Shown in pieces: positions 11,012-23,678 of a stretch of DNA of 64,000 nt. Every line of letters starts with the position of its first letter. Position 1 is the first letter of the stretch. Under the pieces are notes generated by a model, which saw only the letters and a list, made by a program, of their open reading frames with translations, was not told the origin of the DNA and did no database searches. Location of the stretch: assembly GCA_009192285.1 (NCBI GenBank), contig WBVU01000003.1:4991973-5055972 (forward strand), given 5' to 3'. This stretch comes from Morchella semilibera (taxonomy: Eukaryota; Ascomycota; Pezizomycetes; Pezizales; Morchellaceae). Both the position numbers and the translations under genes were made by a program.

Positions 11012-11995
11012 TCATTTATCTTCATTCGCCTCTTCCTCTTCCCTTTTCCTCTCCTCTTCTCTCTCTTTTTTTCTCTGTAGCTTTTTCCGCAAGCTCTTCG
11101 CCCCATTGAAGACCCCGTCTGTCCTCTTGCCACAGATTGCGCACCCAGGGTTCTTCTTATACCGCCCAATTGCGCAGCTCTCGCAAAAGTAGTGCGAACA
11201 TTTCGTAATAATCGGATCCTTGTAGTCCTTCTTACAGATGACACAGGCGAAAGGGATGTCCTTCAACTCCTTCCACTCATCATCGTCCTCGGCATCCTCC
11301 TGCTTCTTCGGCTTCCCGCCTGACTTCTGTTGGATCTCCCAGTCCCTATCCAGTTTCCAACCCTGCGCATAGTCCTCACGTGCGTGCAAGAATTTACACG
11401 TATCCCCGAAACCGCAGAATCCAGTCTGCTTGTAATCTTTACAAACATCAGGCGCATAGTCGGTCACCGTAATGGAACGGATGTTGCTCGGCGCCTTCAT
11501 GGGCCCCACAGTGCGTACAGGAGCGTCCTTGGACTTCTTGATGAAGTTCCCATATGAGGATGCGCCCTTGTAGGTTCCATCCGCGACGGGCGGCTCATCT
11601 GTAACGGCGGAGGTGCTACTGTCGAGCGGTTTCCTGGGGGACGAGGTGTGGCCCGTCGTCTCGTTGTGCCAGTTTGTAGCTGTGGCGTCGTTGGCGGAAG
11701 TTAGTGTGCGTGATGAGTCTGGGGCATAGGTACGGGCAACTGGGACAGTGTCTGTAGATGTGCTTGGTTTTGAGACAGAGGTAGCGGTGACGGCATTGGC
11801 TTTTTGGTTGAGGTTTCGCCGCTTCTTGATGGGTTTGGACTCATCGGAGGAGCTGTAATCGGAGGAGTCGTCGGAGGGGGGAGTGGCAGGCCGTTTCCTG
11901 ATTGATTTAGACTTGGAAGCGCGCTTGAAGAAGGGGACAGGCGCGTCTGGGGCCGAGAGAGGGACAGAAGTTGAAGGGGGTGGTGGTGAGGGCAT
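11012..11995 (-). CDS. cwc24: Pre-mRNA splicing factor Cwc24 (CCCH zinc finger plus RING)
   Basis: Single exon, 327 residues. Residues 1-150 are low-complexity, Ser/Lys-rich with a bipartite basic cluster (KPIKKRRNLNQK), typical of a nuclear spliceosome protein. The CCCH finger lies near residues 183-207 (DVCKDYKQTGFCGFGDTCKF then LH). A C3HC4 RING follows near 248-292: CVICKKDY, CSHYFCESC, CAICGK. The C-terminus is a charged Lys/Glu helix. This order is diagnostic of Cwc24/RNF113A, which associates with the activated spliceosome near the 5' splice site before the first catalytic step. The window's intron-rich genes depend on this machinery, but no operon-like link is implied. Confidence 0.95.
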   Translation of the reverse strand: MPSPPPPSTSVPLSAPDAPVPFFKRASKSKSIRKRPATPPSDDSSDYSSSDESKPIKKRRNLNQKANAVTATSVSKPSTSTDTVPVARTYAPDSSRTLTSANDATATNWHNETTGHTSSPRKPLDSSTSAVTDEPPVADGTYKGASSYGNFIKKSKDAPVRTVGPMKAPSNIRSITVTDYAPDVCKDYKQTGFCGFGDTCKFLHAREDYAQGWKLDRDWEIQQKSGGKPKKQEDAEDDDEWKELKDIPFACVICKKDYKDPIITKCSHYFCESCAIGRYKKNPGCAICGKRTDGVFNGAKSLRKKLQRKKEREEERKREEEEANEDK

Positions 11996-14146
11996 GGTTT
12001 GTTCTACAGTTGACTTGCTTGGTTTGTCTTAAGCTGAGATGATGTTGATATAATGTATAATGCCAACGATTGTGTTGGGTGTTTGATTTTTGATTGTGGG
12101 ATAGAGAGCTTCCAAAATGTTCTGGGAGATCCTCGTAATCTCTACTACGCATCGGTGGTTGTGGTGGGTGTGGTAGTACTGCCACAACCTTGTGGCTGGC
12201 AGATCATTACTGGGAGTCTGGGGCCCTGTCTGAGCCACACCACCAATCGGGTTAAAGTCCTAATCCAGTGGTTACTGTTTGTTGATAACTTCCGGGCTTA
12301 GTGCGAAGTGTTGGCTCATGTAGGAACAGCTAGGAACCGCTTGCTTGTTGTTTGGTGCTTGACAGGGGGTGAAGATGGGGACTCATCCCATTTTGTGAAA
12401 GCGATCGAAACAACCCGGGCAAATACATGAGAGTGTCCACTCCCGAGTAAGGTATATCAGAGATCATTTGCTCGCCTCTCCGGATGAGTTGCTTTCTTCC
12501 CTACCTTTTGGTCGCCTCGCCTCGCCTCCCATCATAAATATCACCATACATACCATAGATGTATCTTGTCACTTTCCTTAATTATTTCCTTTTTGTATGT
12601 CCAACAAACAACTGAAGGTTTCCCTTCAATTACATTCTCTATTAATTTCAGTCCTAAATAGTGTTTGGCTGTAGCCGCCTGCTCTTCCTATATCCCAAAT
12701 TTATACCCCCCCTTCACAAATCCTGCAGCCCGCTCGCTCCCCACCAACTGGCCGCTGGTACTACCCAAACTCCACATCCAACAATCCCACCCATTAAATT
12801 CAATTCTCCATATTATTATTAGATCCCACTTTGCACAGACTTGCCCTTCGCGTTTCTTGTTACGAGGTCTTTTTCACGTATCCCCCACAGTTTCGCCAGA
12901 TCAATTCGTATAGCTAAAAACGCGTGCAGCAATATTGCGTACACGTGGATCGCTGTGCTGGGCGCTCGCGCTGCTGATTTGTGGATGGTCGAAACATATA
13001 ACTGAACCCGCGGCAGCCTTAGCCTCGTACTGCCTCTGTTGCTATTCGCTGAAGCGCGTCAACGAACAACTGATCGAGACCACGGGTGAACCAGCGCCTC
13101 TATTCTTCCTCTTCATCCACTCCCACTCACACACCCATAGGCAGAGGCGGAGTCAGCAGCTCATTCCGTTCATCCATCGCTGCTGCTGCTGCTTGCCACA
13201 GAAACGAACTACATACATACATATTCGAATCCAATCCACTCATCGACAGTGAATCTAACCTGAATCCTGGGCGGCTATCCATCTCTACATTACATATCTA
13301 CATACTTAGCCCAACCACTGGCCAGCGACCACTGGCCAGCAGAACAATCTGCCAGTCAGTCAGACAATCGGATATTTCTCAGGTGTACAGGTCATTGTCG
13401 GTCTACGGGAAGGAAATAGAATCACATTTTTGTACCTCAGCCTTTTTGTTGTTCCTTTTCTCTCTGCCTTTCTCTCCCTCTCTCCTTCTCTTCTCTTCCT
13501 CCCTCCTTCCTCTTCCTTCACAACTCCGCGCAGCAGTTATTGCCAGCAGCGACGTCAGCAGCAATTTTTTGAAAAGAGAACTTGGCCGTGTCTCTTAACG
13601 TGAACCAAAAAGAGGCCCCCACGTCCTCGGTACTTCTTCCTAGTTCTGACATCATCACTTCTCTTTCTGTTGTATCATCGTTTTTGACGGTCGCATACTC
13701 TTGTAGCCTTCTTCATAATAATTTTATCCTCTTATAGAAAGGAAGCAAGGAAAAAAAAAGCTACAAGTTACCTAGGTTAGTACCGTTGCTGTTCAAATTT
13801 GTCTTTCGTCTCTCTCGGCAAGTCCGCTAGCTCAGGCCCTTGACGATTGCTTCCCGTTCAGGAACGGAACGTGCTGCAAACTTTCAGTCACGCTTCTTCC
13901 ATCCCTCACACCCGTGCCTGGTCCAGGCCAGCCTACTCACAGCTATTAATCTCACACCCCCCCCCCCTCTCTCTCTTCCACCACGGCCGTCCGACCTTCG
14001 TCGCTCGTTTTTCTAATCAACTCATAAAACCTTATATAACAGACTAATACCCCCCCCTCCTGCTGTGGTTTACTAGACCAGCACTGGTCCAATCTACTGT
14101 GGGCACCGGACCGCTCGTCAAAGAACCCTAACTACGGTTGGAGACG
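11996..14146. other. Divergent intergenic region, long leader of the apsA/num1 gene
   Basis: About 2.1 kb between the cwc24 start and the apsA start. Frames such as 13086-13598 are Ser-rich translations of CT-rich DNA and are not supported. The 12.5-14.1 kb part is pyrimidine-rich (CTCTCTTCTC, TCCCTCCTTCC), as in long fungal promoters and 5' leaders. A short duplicated CACTGGCCAGC occurs near 13315-13340. Confidence 0.55.
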
Positions 14147-17100
14147 ATGTCTGCCGGGATGGACGACCCATTTACGACTCCACAGCGGACATCGGTCCAG
14201 GACAGCAACAGCAATCCCATCCTTCTACCCACATCATCACCATCACAGATTAAACGGACACTGGAAGCACATCTAGCAGAAGTCAACAAACGAATCGAGA
14301 CCGCCGGAAACCTGGGACGGGCGCTACTGAGCCAGCAACAAGAATATGAAGCGAGGATCAAGGAGCTGGACGAGGCCGGCGACACCGTCGACCCGGAGCT
14401 GAAGAAGAAACTACAAGATTTGGAGAAGGAGTACAATGAGGTCGGCAGAGAGAGCGCAAGGGCAGTATTGACGAATAAGATCATGGGCGGTGGCGGTAGC
14501 ACGTCGCCATATGGGGCTGGGAATGTATGGTGTTTAATCTTATTTTTTGCCCATCCCCCCTTCTTCGGGTAGATCCGTAGATCTCTGTGGGGGGCTTCGA
14601 TTCTAGGCTAATCAACTTTGTGTTCACCACAGCTCGTCCCATCTGCTGCAGCAAACTTACAAGCACAAGGCACAAACTCCCCTTCAAAACTTACAGTTCC
14701 GTCACGCCGTCAGCGAAATCAACCTTCCCGACAGCACGATCTCGAATTTGCAGCTGAGCTTGGCCAAGGTCTGCTCGTTGAGGTTAGGCGGCTCCAAGCT
14801 TTGCTGTCCGAGCGCGAGGAGGCTCTTCGGGTTCTACAGATTGAGAAAGCGGGATTGGAGCAGCAAGCCGAGCTCCTCGAGAGCCGAGTCCGGTCCTTTG
14901 ATGACAGCGAGCAGAGATACAAAGAGGAAAATTGGGACCTAGAATTGCGCAATCAGGAACTACTTGCTCAAGTAAGAGAACAGCAGGAGATAGAGGATCG
15001 GCTGCATGCAGAGATTCAACGACTATGCCACGAGAAAGAGGACATCATTAAGGAGCTTGATGAGTGGAAACACCAAAATGAGAAACTATTTGAAGACCTT
15101 GAAGCGGAACACAAGCACCATGAGGTCGAGTTTGCAACCATGCGGAGGAATCTGGCTACAAATGAAAATGAACGCGTTGCGCTAGAGAGGAAGGTTGAGG
15201 ACCTGAAGCAGGAGCTGGAAGATAGTCATAATCAAAGCAACCGGTTACGGGCCTCCCTCGAACACAGAGAGGACAATGAACAGAATGAAGATCCGTTTGT
15301 GATGGAGCCCGCCCAAACCACACCAGAAATCTCTCCACCGTCGTCTCCCTCAAAACCAACACCCAGAAACACTCATCTAGAAGCTGAGACCTTGAAATCG
15401 AGTCTACAGCATGCCCATAGAATGATTACTAATCTCAAGTCAAACATGAATCGAGAAAAGACTGAGAAGGCCGAACTCAGACGCCTGCTTCAGGAGGCTA
15501 GGGACGATCTTGAAAACTCACGGCTGAGAAGGGACTCAGTCGGTGGCCCACCAAGTAGTGCTGACAAGAGACGGAAGGGTAAAGCCTCGTTCATCAAGTC
15601 TGGTGCTCCACGGCCCATCTTTAATACTACTCTTCTTGGCGGTGCACGCCGCACCAAAGACGAAGTAATAAAGAATACCCAGGTAGATGAAGAATGGGAG
15701 GAAGCCGAAGACGAGCCACCTTCACCCACCAGAACAAAGGCCCCATCAAATTCAATTCTTCTCACTGATTATACCCTAAGCCCGCCCGGAGGTGAAACAG
15801 ATGAATCTGGATTCGAAACTGCAAATGAAGCTGCGGGCATGACCACAGATGCATTTGAGACCGCAAATGAACATGACACTGCGACAGAGACGGAGGCCTA
15901 TAGGACTGGCAATGAGAGCCCTGTGTACGATCACCCAACCTCAGCTGATGAGCTTACCGAAACCGAAACCGGTGCTCACCTGCGAGTCATCAAGAAGAAG
16001 ACTTCTCGCGCCTCCTCTTTTGGTGGTTCTAGACGCCCCGTTAATAGGATCCGCCACAGAGACAGTGTTGCCTCCTCTGCATCCACAGAAGAGGATTCAG
16101 ACGGCGCATACGAAGACCGCCGTAACCGCCACGATGACTTTATGACCCCCATCCCTGGCTCCGGCCAACGCCTCAGGAGTAAAATGGGTAGACCTCACAG
16201 CAGGGGGACCAGGATGCCCAGCCAGAGTAGCATGTTCCGGAGCCGCGAACGCGCATTCTCAGTCGGTTCTAGCAACAGGGACAGGGCATTCTCAGCGAGC
16301 TCCAGCGATGCGGGTACTTTCCAGTTTCATAACGGATCCCCCGGCAGTGTACGTCACAAACGCGCAGGCGCTGGTGAGCGTAAGAGCCTGTTTGCCGAGT
16401 TGGGTGATGGTATGTTCAATGGTGGCGATGATGATGAAGATACTGCAGAGGAGGACGAAGTCCCAGTTACCCCCACCAGAAATAATATGCCGTACATTAC
16501 CAAGGGTATCATGGTTGATTGTGGTATCATGACTGATGACCTCCTTGACTACCCTGTACTTGATCGTTCCCGCAACTTCTTGGGTGTCAATGATATGGAC
16601 AGGCCCCGGACCGCGTTCTCTACAATCTCATCCATGCACACAATCGAGGAGCAGGAAACTACTAATGACATCGGCGTCCAATCCGAAGATGCAGAGGTCA
16701 TAGAGATCGGGACTCAGTTTGACGCAATCCCAGTTTCAGAGGTCGGCATCCAGTCTGAGGCCACCCCGGTCACTGATATTGGAATCCAATTCGATCCAAC
16801 CCCAGTAGTTGAAATAGGCACACAGTCCGACGTACCCTACCCCACCCACCCTGACCTTAGCAAGGAGCTTCAGGAGACTGAGGAGGAGCTCAAGGCAACC
16901 TCGGCGAAGTTGCTCGTAGTCGAAGGTACCGCCGCTGCAGCAGCTGCCAGGTTGCTCGAAGCAGACGAGGCCAGCAAAGTAGCAGCCGCAAAGCTCCTTG
17001 AGTCTGACGAGGCCGGCAGGGGAGCTGCGGAGAGACTGATCAAGGCAGATGAAGCAGCAAAGCTAGCGGCCGAGAAAATCTTGCGATTTGAGGAGAGTGA

Positions 17101-20100
17101 GAGGGCCGCCGCAGCGAAGCTTCTTGCGGCAGAAGAAGAGGTACGGAATACCGCCGCCAGATTGGCCGCATCAGAGGAGGAAGTAAGGGATACCGCCAGT
17201 CGTCTAGCAGCATCCGAAGAGTTCTCCCACGCTACAGCCGCGAGATTAGCAGCATCAGAGAAGGAAGCGGCGGCGGCGGCAAAGAAATTAGCAGCGTCCG
17301 AAGAGGATAGGAGAGCTTCTGCAGTGAAACTGGCTGCGGCGGCGGCAGCAGGTGCGATTGCGGCGGAAGCGTTACGTAGAGCACAGGACAGCAGTAAAGC
17401 GACAGAGGACAAGTTACGGCAGGTTGAGGAGGAGGCGAGGTTGGCTGCGGAGAGGCTCGCGGAGGAAGAGGAGAATAGTAGGAATATTGCGGAGAGGCTA
17501 ACACAAGAGGAGGAGAATGTCAGGATTACGGCGTCGAAGTTGGCACAGGAAGAGGAGAATATGAGGGTGACATCGGCTAAGCTTTCCCAGGAAGAGGAGA
17601 AAATGAGGGCGACATCGGCTAAGCTTGCTCAGGAAGAGGAGAACATGAGGGTGATATCGGCTAAGCTTGCTCAGGAAGAGGAGAACATGAGGGTGATATC
17701 GGCTAAGCTTGCTCAGGAAGGGGAGAACGCAAAGGCGATAGCGGCTAGGCTTGCTCAGGAGGAAGAAAACGTCAGGTCAACGGAAGCCAAGCTTGCTCAA
17801 GAACAGGAGAATGTCAAGTCAATGGCAGCCAAGCTTGCCCAGGAGGAGGAAAACTTTAGGTCAACGGCAGAAAAGCTCGCCCAGGAAGAAGAGAATGGCA
17901 GAGTTACGGCAGAAAAACTCACCCACGAAGAAGAGAATTGCAGAGTTACGGCAGCGAAACTGGCAGAGTCTGAGGAGGCTGGACAGGCAACTGCGGAGAA
18001 GTTGAGGCTTGCAGAAGAGGAAATGAAGGCCACCGCAGCGAGGTTAGTCGAGTCTGAGGAGGAAGCTAGAGCCACCGCAGAAAGATTGGCAGCATCACAA
18101 GAAGAGGCAAAGGCCACGGCAGAAAAATTGTCAGCATCACAAGAGGAGTTGAAGGCTACAGCAGAAAGATTATTAGCATCACAAGAGGAGTTGAAGGCCA
18201 CGGCAGAAGGGCTGGCAGTGTCACAGGAAGAAGTTAGGGCGACAGCTGAGAGATTGATGGCATCAGAGGGAGAGGCAAGAGATACAGTAGAGCGACTAGC
18301 TGCGGCGGAAGAAGAGGCAAGAGCCACAGCTGAGAGGTTGGCAGCATCAGAGGAAGAGGTCCGCACCACAGCCGAGCTATTGGCTGCATCTGAAGATGAG
18401 GCGAGGGATACTGCCGAGAGACTTTCAGCAGCAGAAGAAGAAGTAATGGCCACAGCCGAGAGACTAACTGCGTCCAAAGAAGAAGCTCGCCTTACAGCTG
18501 AACGTCTCGCAGCATCTGAAGAGGAGGTCAAGGCTACGGCTGCCAGGTTGGCCGCATCTGAAGAGGAGGCTCGGGCTACGGCCGCAAGGTTAGCAGAGTC
18601 AGAAGAGGAGTCAAGAGTAGTAGCAGCGAAGTTAGCAGCAGCGGAAGAAGACGGCAAGATATCAGCGGCCAAATTGGTCGCGGCGGCGGCGGCAGGTGCG
18701 TTGACAGCGGATAGGCTTCGGGAAGCACAGGACAGTGGTAAGGAAACAGAGAGGAAACTTAGAGAAGCTGAGGAGGATGCAAGGAAAGCCAAGGAGCTGG
18801 CGCAAAAGAACGAGCAAGACTTCACCAAGGCTATGGGAGAAGTCAACACCCTTAAGCCCATAATTGTCAGACTTGAAGAGGAAATCGCATCTCTGAAGGT
18901 AGAACGTGATGGCTTCAAGGAAACAGCATCCGCTCTTCCAGCTGCTCAGAATCTCGCACAGAAGAATGAGGCCAGCTTCCTTGAGGCTCAAGGGGAGATC
19001 AACACACTCAAGCCGATCATCACATCCCTCGAAGAGCAAATCAAGAATGTTAAGGCCGAACGTGATAACCTGCAGGAAACTGAACTCCCAGCGGCAAAGG
19101 CTATGGCACAAAAGAACGAAGCCAGCTTTGTCAGAGCCCAAGAAGAAATCAACACTCTCAAACCGATCATTGTCAAGCTCGAGGAGGAGATCGTGGTCCT
19201 TAAGGTTGAGCGTCAAACTTTACAGGAAACCGCGTCTACTATCCCGGCCGCAAAGGAGATGGCCAAGAAGAATGAGGAGAATTACGCCAAGGCTTTGCGG
19301 GAAGTGAACACACTTAAACCAATCATTGCTCAACTTGAGGAGGAGGTTAAGAGCTTGAAGGAGGAGCGTGATGACCTACAGGAAAATGCCCTCCCGGCTG
19401 CGAAGGAGATGGCGCAGAAGAATCTCGAGGAGGTCAACACACTCAAACCCATCATTGCTAAGCTTGAAGAGGATATTGAGGCTCTCAAGATGGAACGTGA
19501 TGACCTGCAGGACAATGCACTCCCTACTGCTCAACAACTAGCACAAGAGAAGGAGGCTGAGATCAACACCCTTAAACCCATCATCACCAAGCTCGAGGAG
19601 GATCTTGAGAACCTGAAAGTAGAGCGTGACGGTTTCGAAGAGACCGCATCTGCCCTCCCCGCTGCCCAAGAGCTCGCACAGAAGAAGGAGGCTGAGGTCA
19701 ACACCCTTAAACCCATCATCACCAAGCTCGAGGAGGACCTTGAGAACCTGAAAGTGGAGCGTGACGGTTTCAAAGAGACCGCATCTGCCCTCCCCGCTGC
19801 CCAAGAGCTCGCACAGAAGAAGGAGGCTGAGATCAACACCCTTAAACCTATCATCACCAAGCTCGAGGAGGATCTTGAGAACCTGAAAGTGGAGCGTGAC
19901 GGTTTCGAAGAGACCGCATCTGCCCTCCCCGCTGCCCAACAGCTCGCGCACGAGAAGGAGGCCGAGATAAATACCCTTAAACCAATCATCACCAGACTCG
20001 AGGATGATGTAGAGGCCCTGAAGGTAGAGCGTGATGGCTTTCAAATGACTGCATCTGCCCTCCCGGCCGCCCAAGCGCTAGCGCGGGAGAGAGAAGACGA

Positions 20101-23100
20101 GATCAACACTCTTAAGCCTGTCATTACAAAACTTGAAGAAGATATTGAGACATTGAAAGTGGAGAGGGATAGTTTCCAGGTAACAGCGTCTTTCCTGCCG
20201 GCGGCGAAGGAGCTGGCAGAGAAGAAAGAGGCCGAAATCAATACACTCAAGCCGATCATCACTCAGCTCGAAGGAGAGGTAAAAGCTCTTAAGCCTATTA
20301 TCGTCAACCTCGAGCAAGAGCTGTCAAGTGTGAAGGTAGAACGGGACGGTTTGAAAGAGAAGGCCCTCCCAGCTGCCGAAGAATTGGCGCAGAAGAACGA
20401 GGCCAACTTTTTGAGGACACTCGAGGAGGTTAACACACTCAAGCCTATTATTGTCAAGCTTGAGGAGGAAGTTAAGAGCTTGGCTGTGGAGCGGGACGAG
20501 TTACAAGGAACTGCCCTCCCGGCGGCGCAACAGATGGCACAAAAGAATTTTGAGGAGGTCAACACGCTTAAGCCTATCATAGCTAGACTCGAGGAGGAGG
20601 TTGGTGCCCTTAAGGTCGAACGTGATGGCCTTCAAGAACTTGCATCTGCCCTCCCAGCGGCCAAAGAAATGGTCCAAGAGAAGGAGGCTGAAGTCAACTC
20701 TCTCAAGCCAGTTATTATCGAACTCGAGCAGGAGATCGTGTCCCTCAAGCCCGTCATTGCCAAGCTCGAGGAAGAGGTTAAATCTCTGACCGACGAGCGA
20801 GATGATCTTCAGGAGAACGCCCTTCCGGCAATGAAGCAGATCGCGGAGAAGAGTGAGGCCGATTTCGTCAAGACTCTTGAGGAAGTAAACACTCTTAAGC
20901 CAATCATCGTCAAACTCGAAGCAGAGCTCGTCAGTGTTAAACAGGAGCGAGATGGTCTGCAGGAGGCTCTTCCAGTGGCAAAGGAGATGGCCCAGAAGAG
21001 TGAGGCTGAAGTTAACTCCCTCAAGCCGATTATCGTCAAGCTTGAAAAGGAGGTCAAGACCCTTACTGTGGAGCGGGATGACTTGAAGGAGACTGTTCCA
21101 GTAATCACGGAGATGGCACAGAAGAATCAAGATAACTTTGTTGTGGCTCTTGAAGAGATCAATACGCTTAAACCGATTGTCGCTAGGCTAGAGGAAGAGT
21201 TGACAATTGTGCAGAAGGAGCGAGACACTCTGGAGGAAACCCTCCCGGTTGCCCAGCAGTTAGCAGAGAAAAACAGGGCCGATTTCGTTAATGCTCGTGA
21301 GGAGGTAGACACTCTTAAGCCGATTATCGCACAGCTTGAGCAAGAAGTTGGGACACTCAAACCGGTCATCGAGAAACTTGAGGAAGAGGTTATCATTCTT
21401 AGGGCTGAACGCGACGACTTACAGGACACTGCCCTTCCAGCCGCGCAGCAAATGGCTCAGAAAAACCTCGAAGAGGTCAATACTCTTAGACCAGCCGTTG
21501 TAAAACTCGAGAAGGAGGTTGGAACCCTCAAGCCAGTTATCGTCAAGCTCGAGGAGGAGATTGTTGCTCTGAGGGAAGAGCGAGATGTCTTGCAAGAAAC
21601 TGTATCTGCCATCCCGGTCTTGGACATGAGGGACACTGGGGTGCAGCCTGACCCCGAACCTGTATCTTTTGCGGGTACGCAGACCGAACCCGATTCTGAG
21701 GAGTACTCTGTTGTCTTTGACAAAGTTGCTGAATTTGAACCTGCTCCCGAAGCGCCATTGGAGTTTTCGGGGATCTCAGCCCAAGACACAATGCCAATCG
21801 AGCCCGTGGAGAAATCAATGGTACCAACCCCGGCCCCTATTTCTGCTTCTACCGCAAGGGATGCATCTGTATCTTCGGATGAAGAAACGCCCAAGAAGGT
21901 CTCAGAGACTGTGGAAGAGCAGCAACAACGTCCGACTACACCTAGTCCCCAGAAATCCAGCTCAATCTTTGGGTCGATGTTTGGTGGATGGAAACGACCC
22001 AGCACTCCAGCGCAAGAACCCGAAGGTCTCAAGGGTGCTAACGAGAGGACATTCTCCACTGGCACTTTCGGCGCTGGCATGAAGGAGATCCCTATCATCA
22101 AAGCACCGGCTGTCGATCAAGAGGCACAAACAGATATCACACATGAATTCTTTGATAACATGGCTGTTGCTAAAACCATCGACAAGGGCAAGAGGCCAGC
22201 GTTCGCTGTTAACACACCGGATTCAATGTACCTCGGAGGGGATAGGTCGCGTGCTAGGTCGCCCAGTCTTCGATCTCATGAGTCTCGCGATAGTTTTGGT
22301 CTAAACGGAACGCGTGGAGGTGCCATAAAGCGCCCTGGAAGCTCTGGAAGTCTAAGAGGTGCCGTTGGCTCTATGGGACCCCCCCCACTACCCTCATCTT
22401 CGCGCAACAATGTTTCCTTCCGGCCAAAGACACCAGTCAACACCGATACTATCAAGGCAATTGGCCCCGAGACACCCAACTCTAAGGCTGGTACAACGCC
22501 AAGACCAAATGCCACCCCCCGATTCTCAGCCACTAGAAGTGAGGTTTCCTCGCCCGCATCCCGCAGATCATCCATATCTTCATTCGCGTCTGAGCTTGAC
22601 ACAAGGTTCAACATTATACCTGAGGCTGTTGCAGGAGAAGCCCAGACGGATCCAAGAATGATCCAAGCTATCACTCAGACCATGATTGGAGAGTATCTTT
22701 GGAAGTATACAAGGAATGCTGGACGTGGATCATTATCTCACAGTAGACACAAGCGTTTCTTCTGGGTCCACCCATACACGAGGACTCTTTACTGGAGTGA
22801 ACGGGATCCAACTACGGCTGGTAGAGCTGAGCTGAGAGCGAAAAGTGTGGCCATTGAGGCGGTCAGAGTTGTGACGGATGATAACCCAATGCCGCCCGGA
22901 TTGCACAGGAAGAGTTTGGTTGTTATCACACCTGGTAGATCCTTGAAGTTCACGGCACCAACAGGACAGCGACATGAAACTTGGTTTAATGTAAGAGAAT
23001 CCCTATTTCCTTGGAAAGGTGGTGGTTGATGCTAATGGGTTACAGGCTCTATCATATTTGCTTTTGAGGACTGGAGGAGAACTTGGGGAGGAGGGTGTGG

Positions 23101-23678
23101 GTGAGCCTGTTAATAATCCCGAAGACGGCCAGTTTAACCCAAGCTTCAACAATGGAAACGGTGCACCCGGCTCGATCCGCGGCGGCGCTGCTGAAAGCCT
23201 CTCGTCTTACAATACACGGACAACACGGGCATCATCGCCCGCTAGAAACCACTCGTCACTTTCAAATAGCCGCCCTTCAGATAGGGTTGCGCGTCAGGGT
23301 AGCAGATCCAGACTCAGCAACCTCTTCAGGCCAGCCTCTGGATTTGGCACTTTCAGTACCAAGAGCAGCAGGCATAACCCCAGTATATATGACCAGAGTG
23401 AGTTGAATGATTCGGCGGAGGATTTACGGGAACAAATTGAGAATGAAGATTCAGAAAAGTTGGAGAATGTCCGAGCTTGTTGTGATGGTATGAGCTTACT
23501 TTTACTTTCTATCTGGGTTTGGGCCTCGCTAACATTGTTTGAATTAGGTAAACATGATGTCGGTACACTTCCAAGACGTGGAGGCCGGAAGACCCAAAGC
23601 ATACGCAGTAGAGGCACGGATCATCATAGTCATCACCACACAGATGCTGCTTCCGAACGTGCCCACTCGCATGCTTAA
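14147..23678 (+). CDS. apsA: ApsA/Num1-type cortical anchor for dynein and nuclear migration
   Basis: Exons are 14147-14524, 14633-22990, 23046-23487 and 23548-23678 (3102 residues). Introns 1 and 2 are phase 0 with GTATGG and GTAAGA donors. Intron 3 (60 nt, branch GCTAAC) is a multiple of three, so retention would insert 20 residues. The conserved N-terminal signature TVPSRRQRNQPSRQHDLEFA begins a coiled coil, matching ApsA, the fungal Num1 relative that ties dynein and mitochondria to the cell cortex. A Ser-rich linker carries short VxxxGxQ(S/F) repeats. An Ala/Glu coiled coil (about residues 870-1510) is made of 14-residue units, and about 20 LKPII-type units of 38-45 residues follow (about 1510-2455). 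A PH domain (about 2802-2925, starting MIQAITQTMIGEYLWKYT) should bind plasma-membrane phosphoinositide. The C-terminus is His/Ser-rich. Confidence 0.93.
17540..18660 (+). repeat. Coding minisatellite of 42-nt units in apsA
   Basis: Tandem 42-nt units encode 14 residues (two heptads) of the form KATAERLAASEEEA or AKLAQEEENMRVIS. Neighbouring units near 17629 and 17671 are nearly identical in DNA, which points to recent duplication; units further on have diverged. The whole block stays in frame. Confidence 0.8.
19561..19965 (+). repeat. Three near-identical 135-nt coding repeats in apsA
   Basis: Units start at 19561, 19696 and 19831, exactly 135 nt apart, and differ by only a few bases. A more diverged fourth starts at 19966. 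Each encodes 45 residues: NTLKPIITKLEEDLENLKVE followed by RDGFEETASALPAAQELAQK. They sit inside about 20 older units whose DNA is much less alike. Confidence 0.85.

Noticed and set aside
13086-13598. 170-codon frame upstream of apsA
   Set aside because: It is a low-complexity translation of CT-rich promoter or leader DNA with no domain and several equally open shadow frames.
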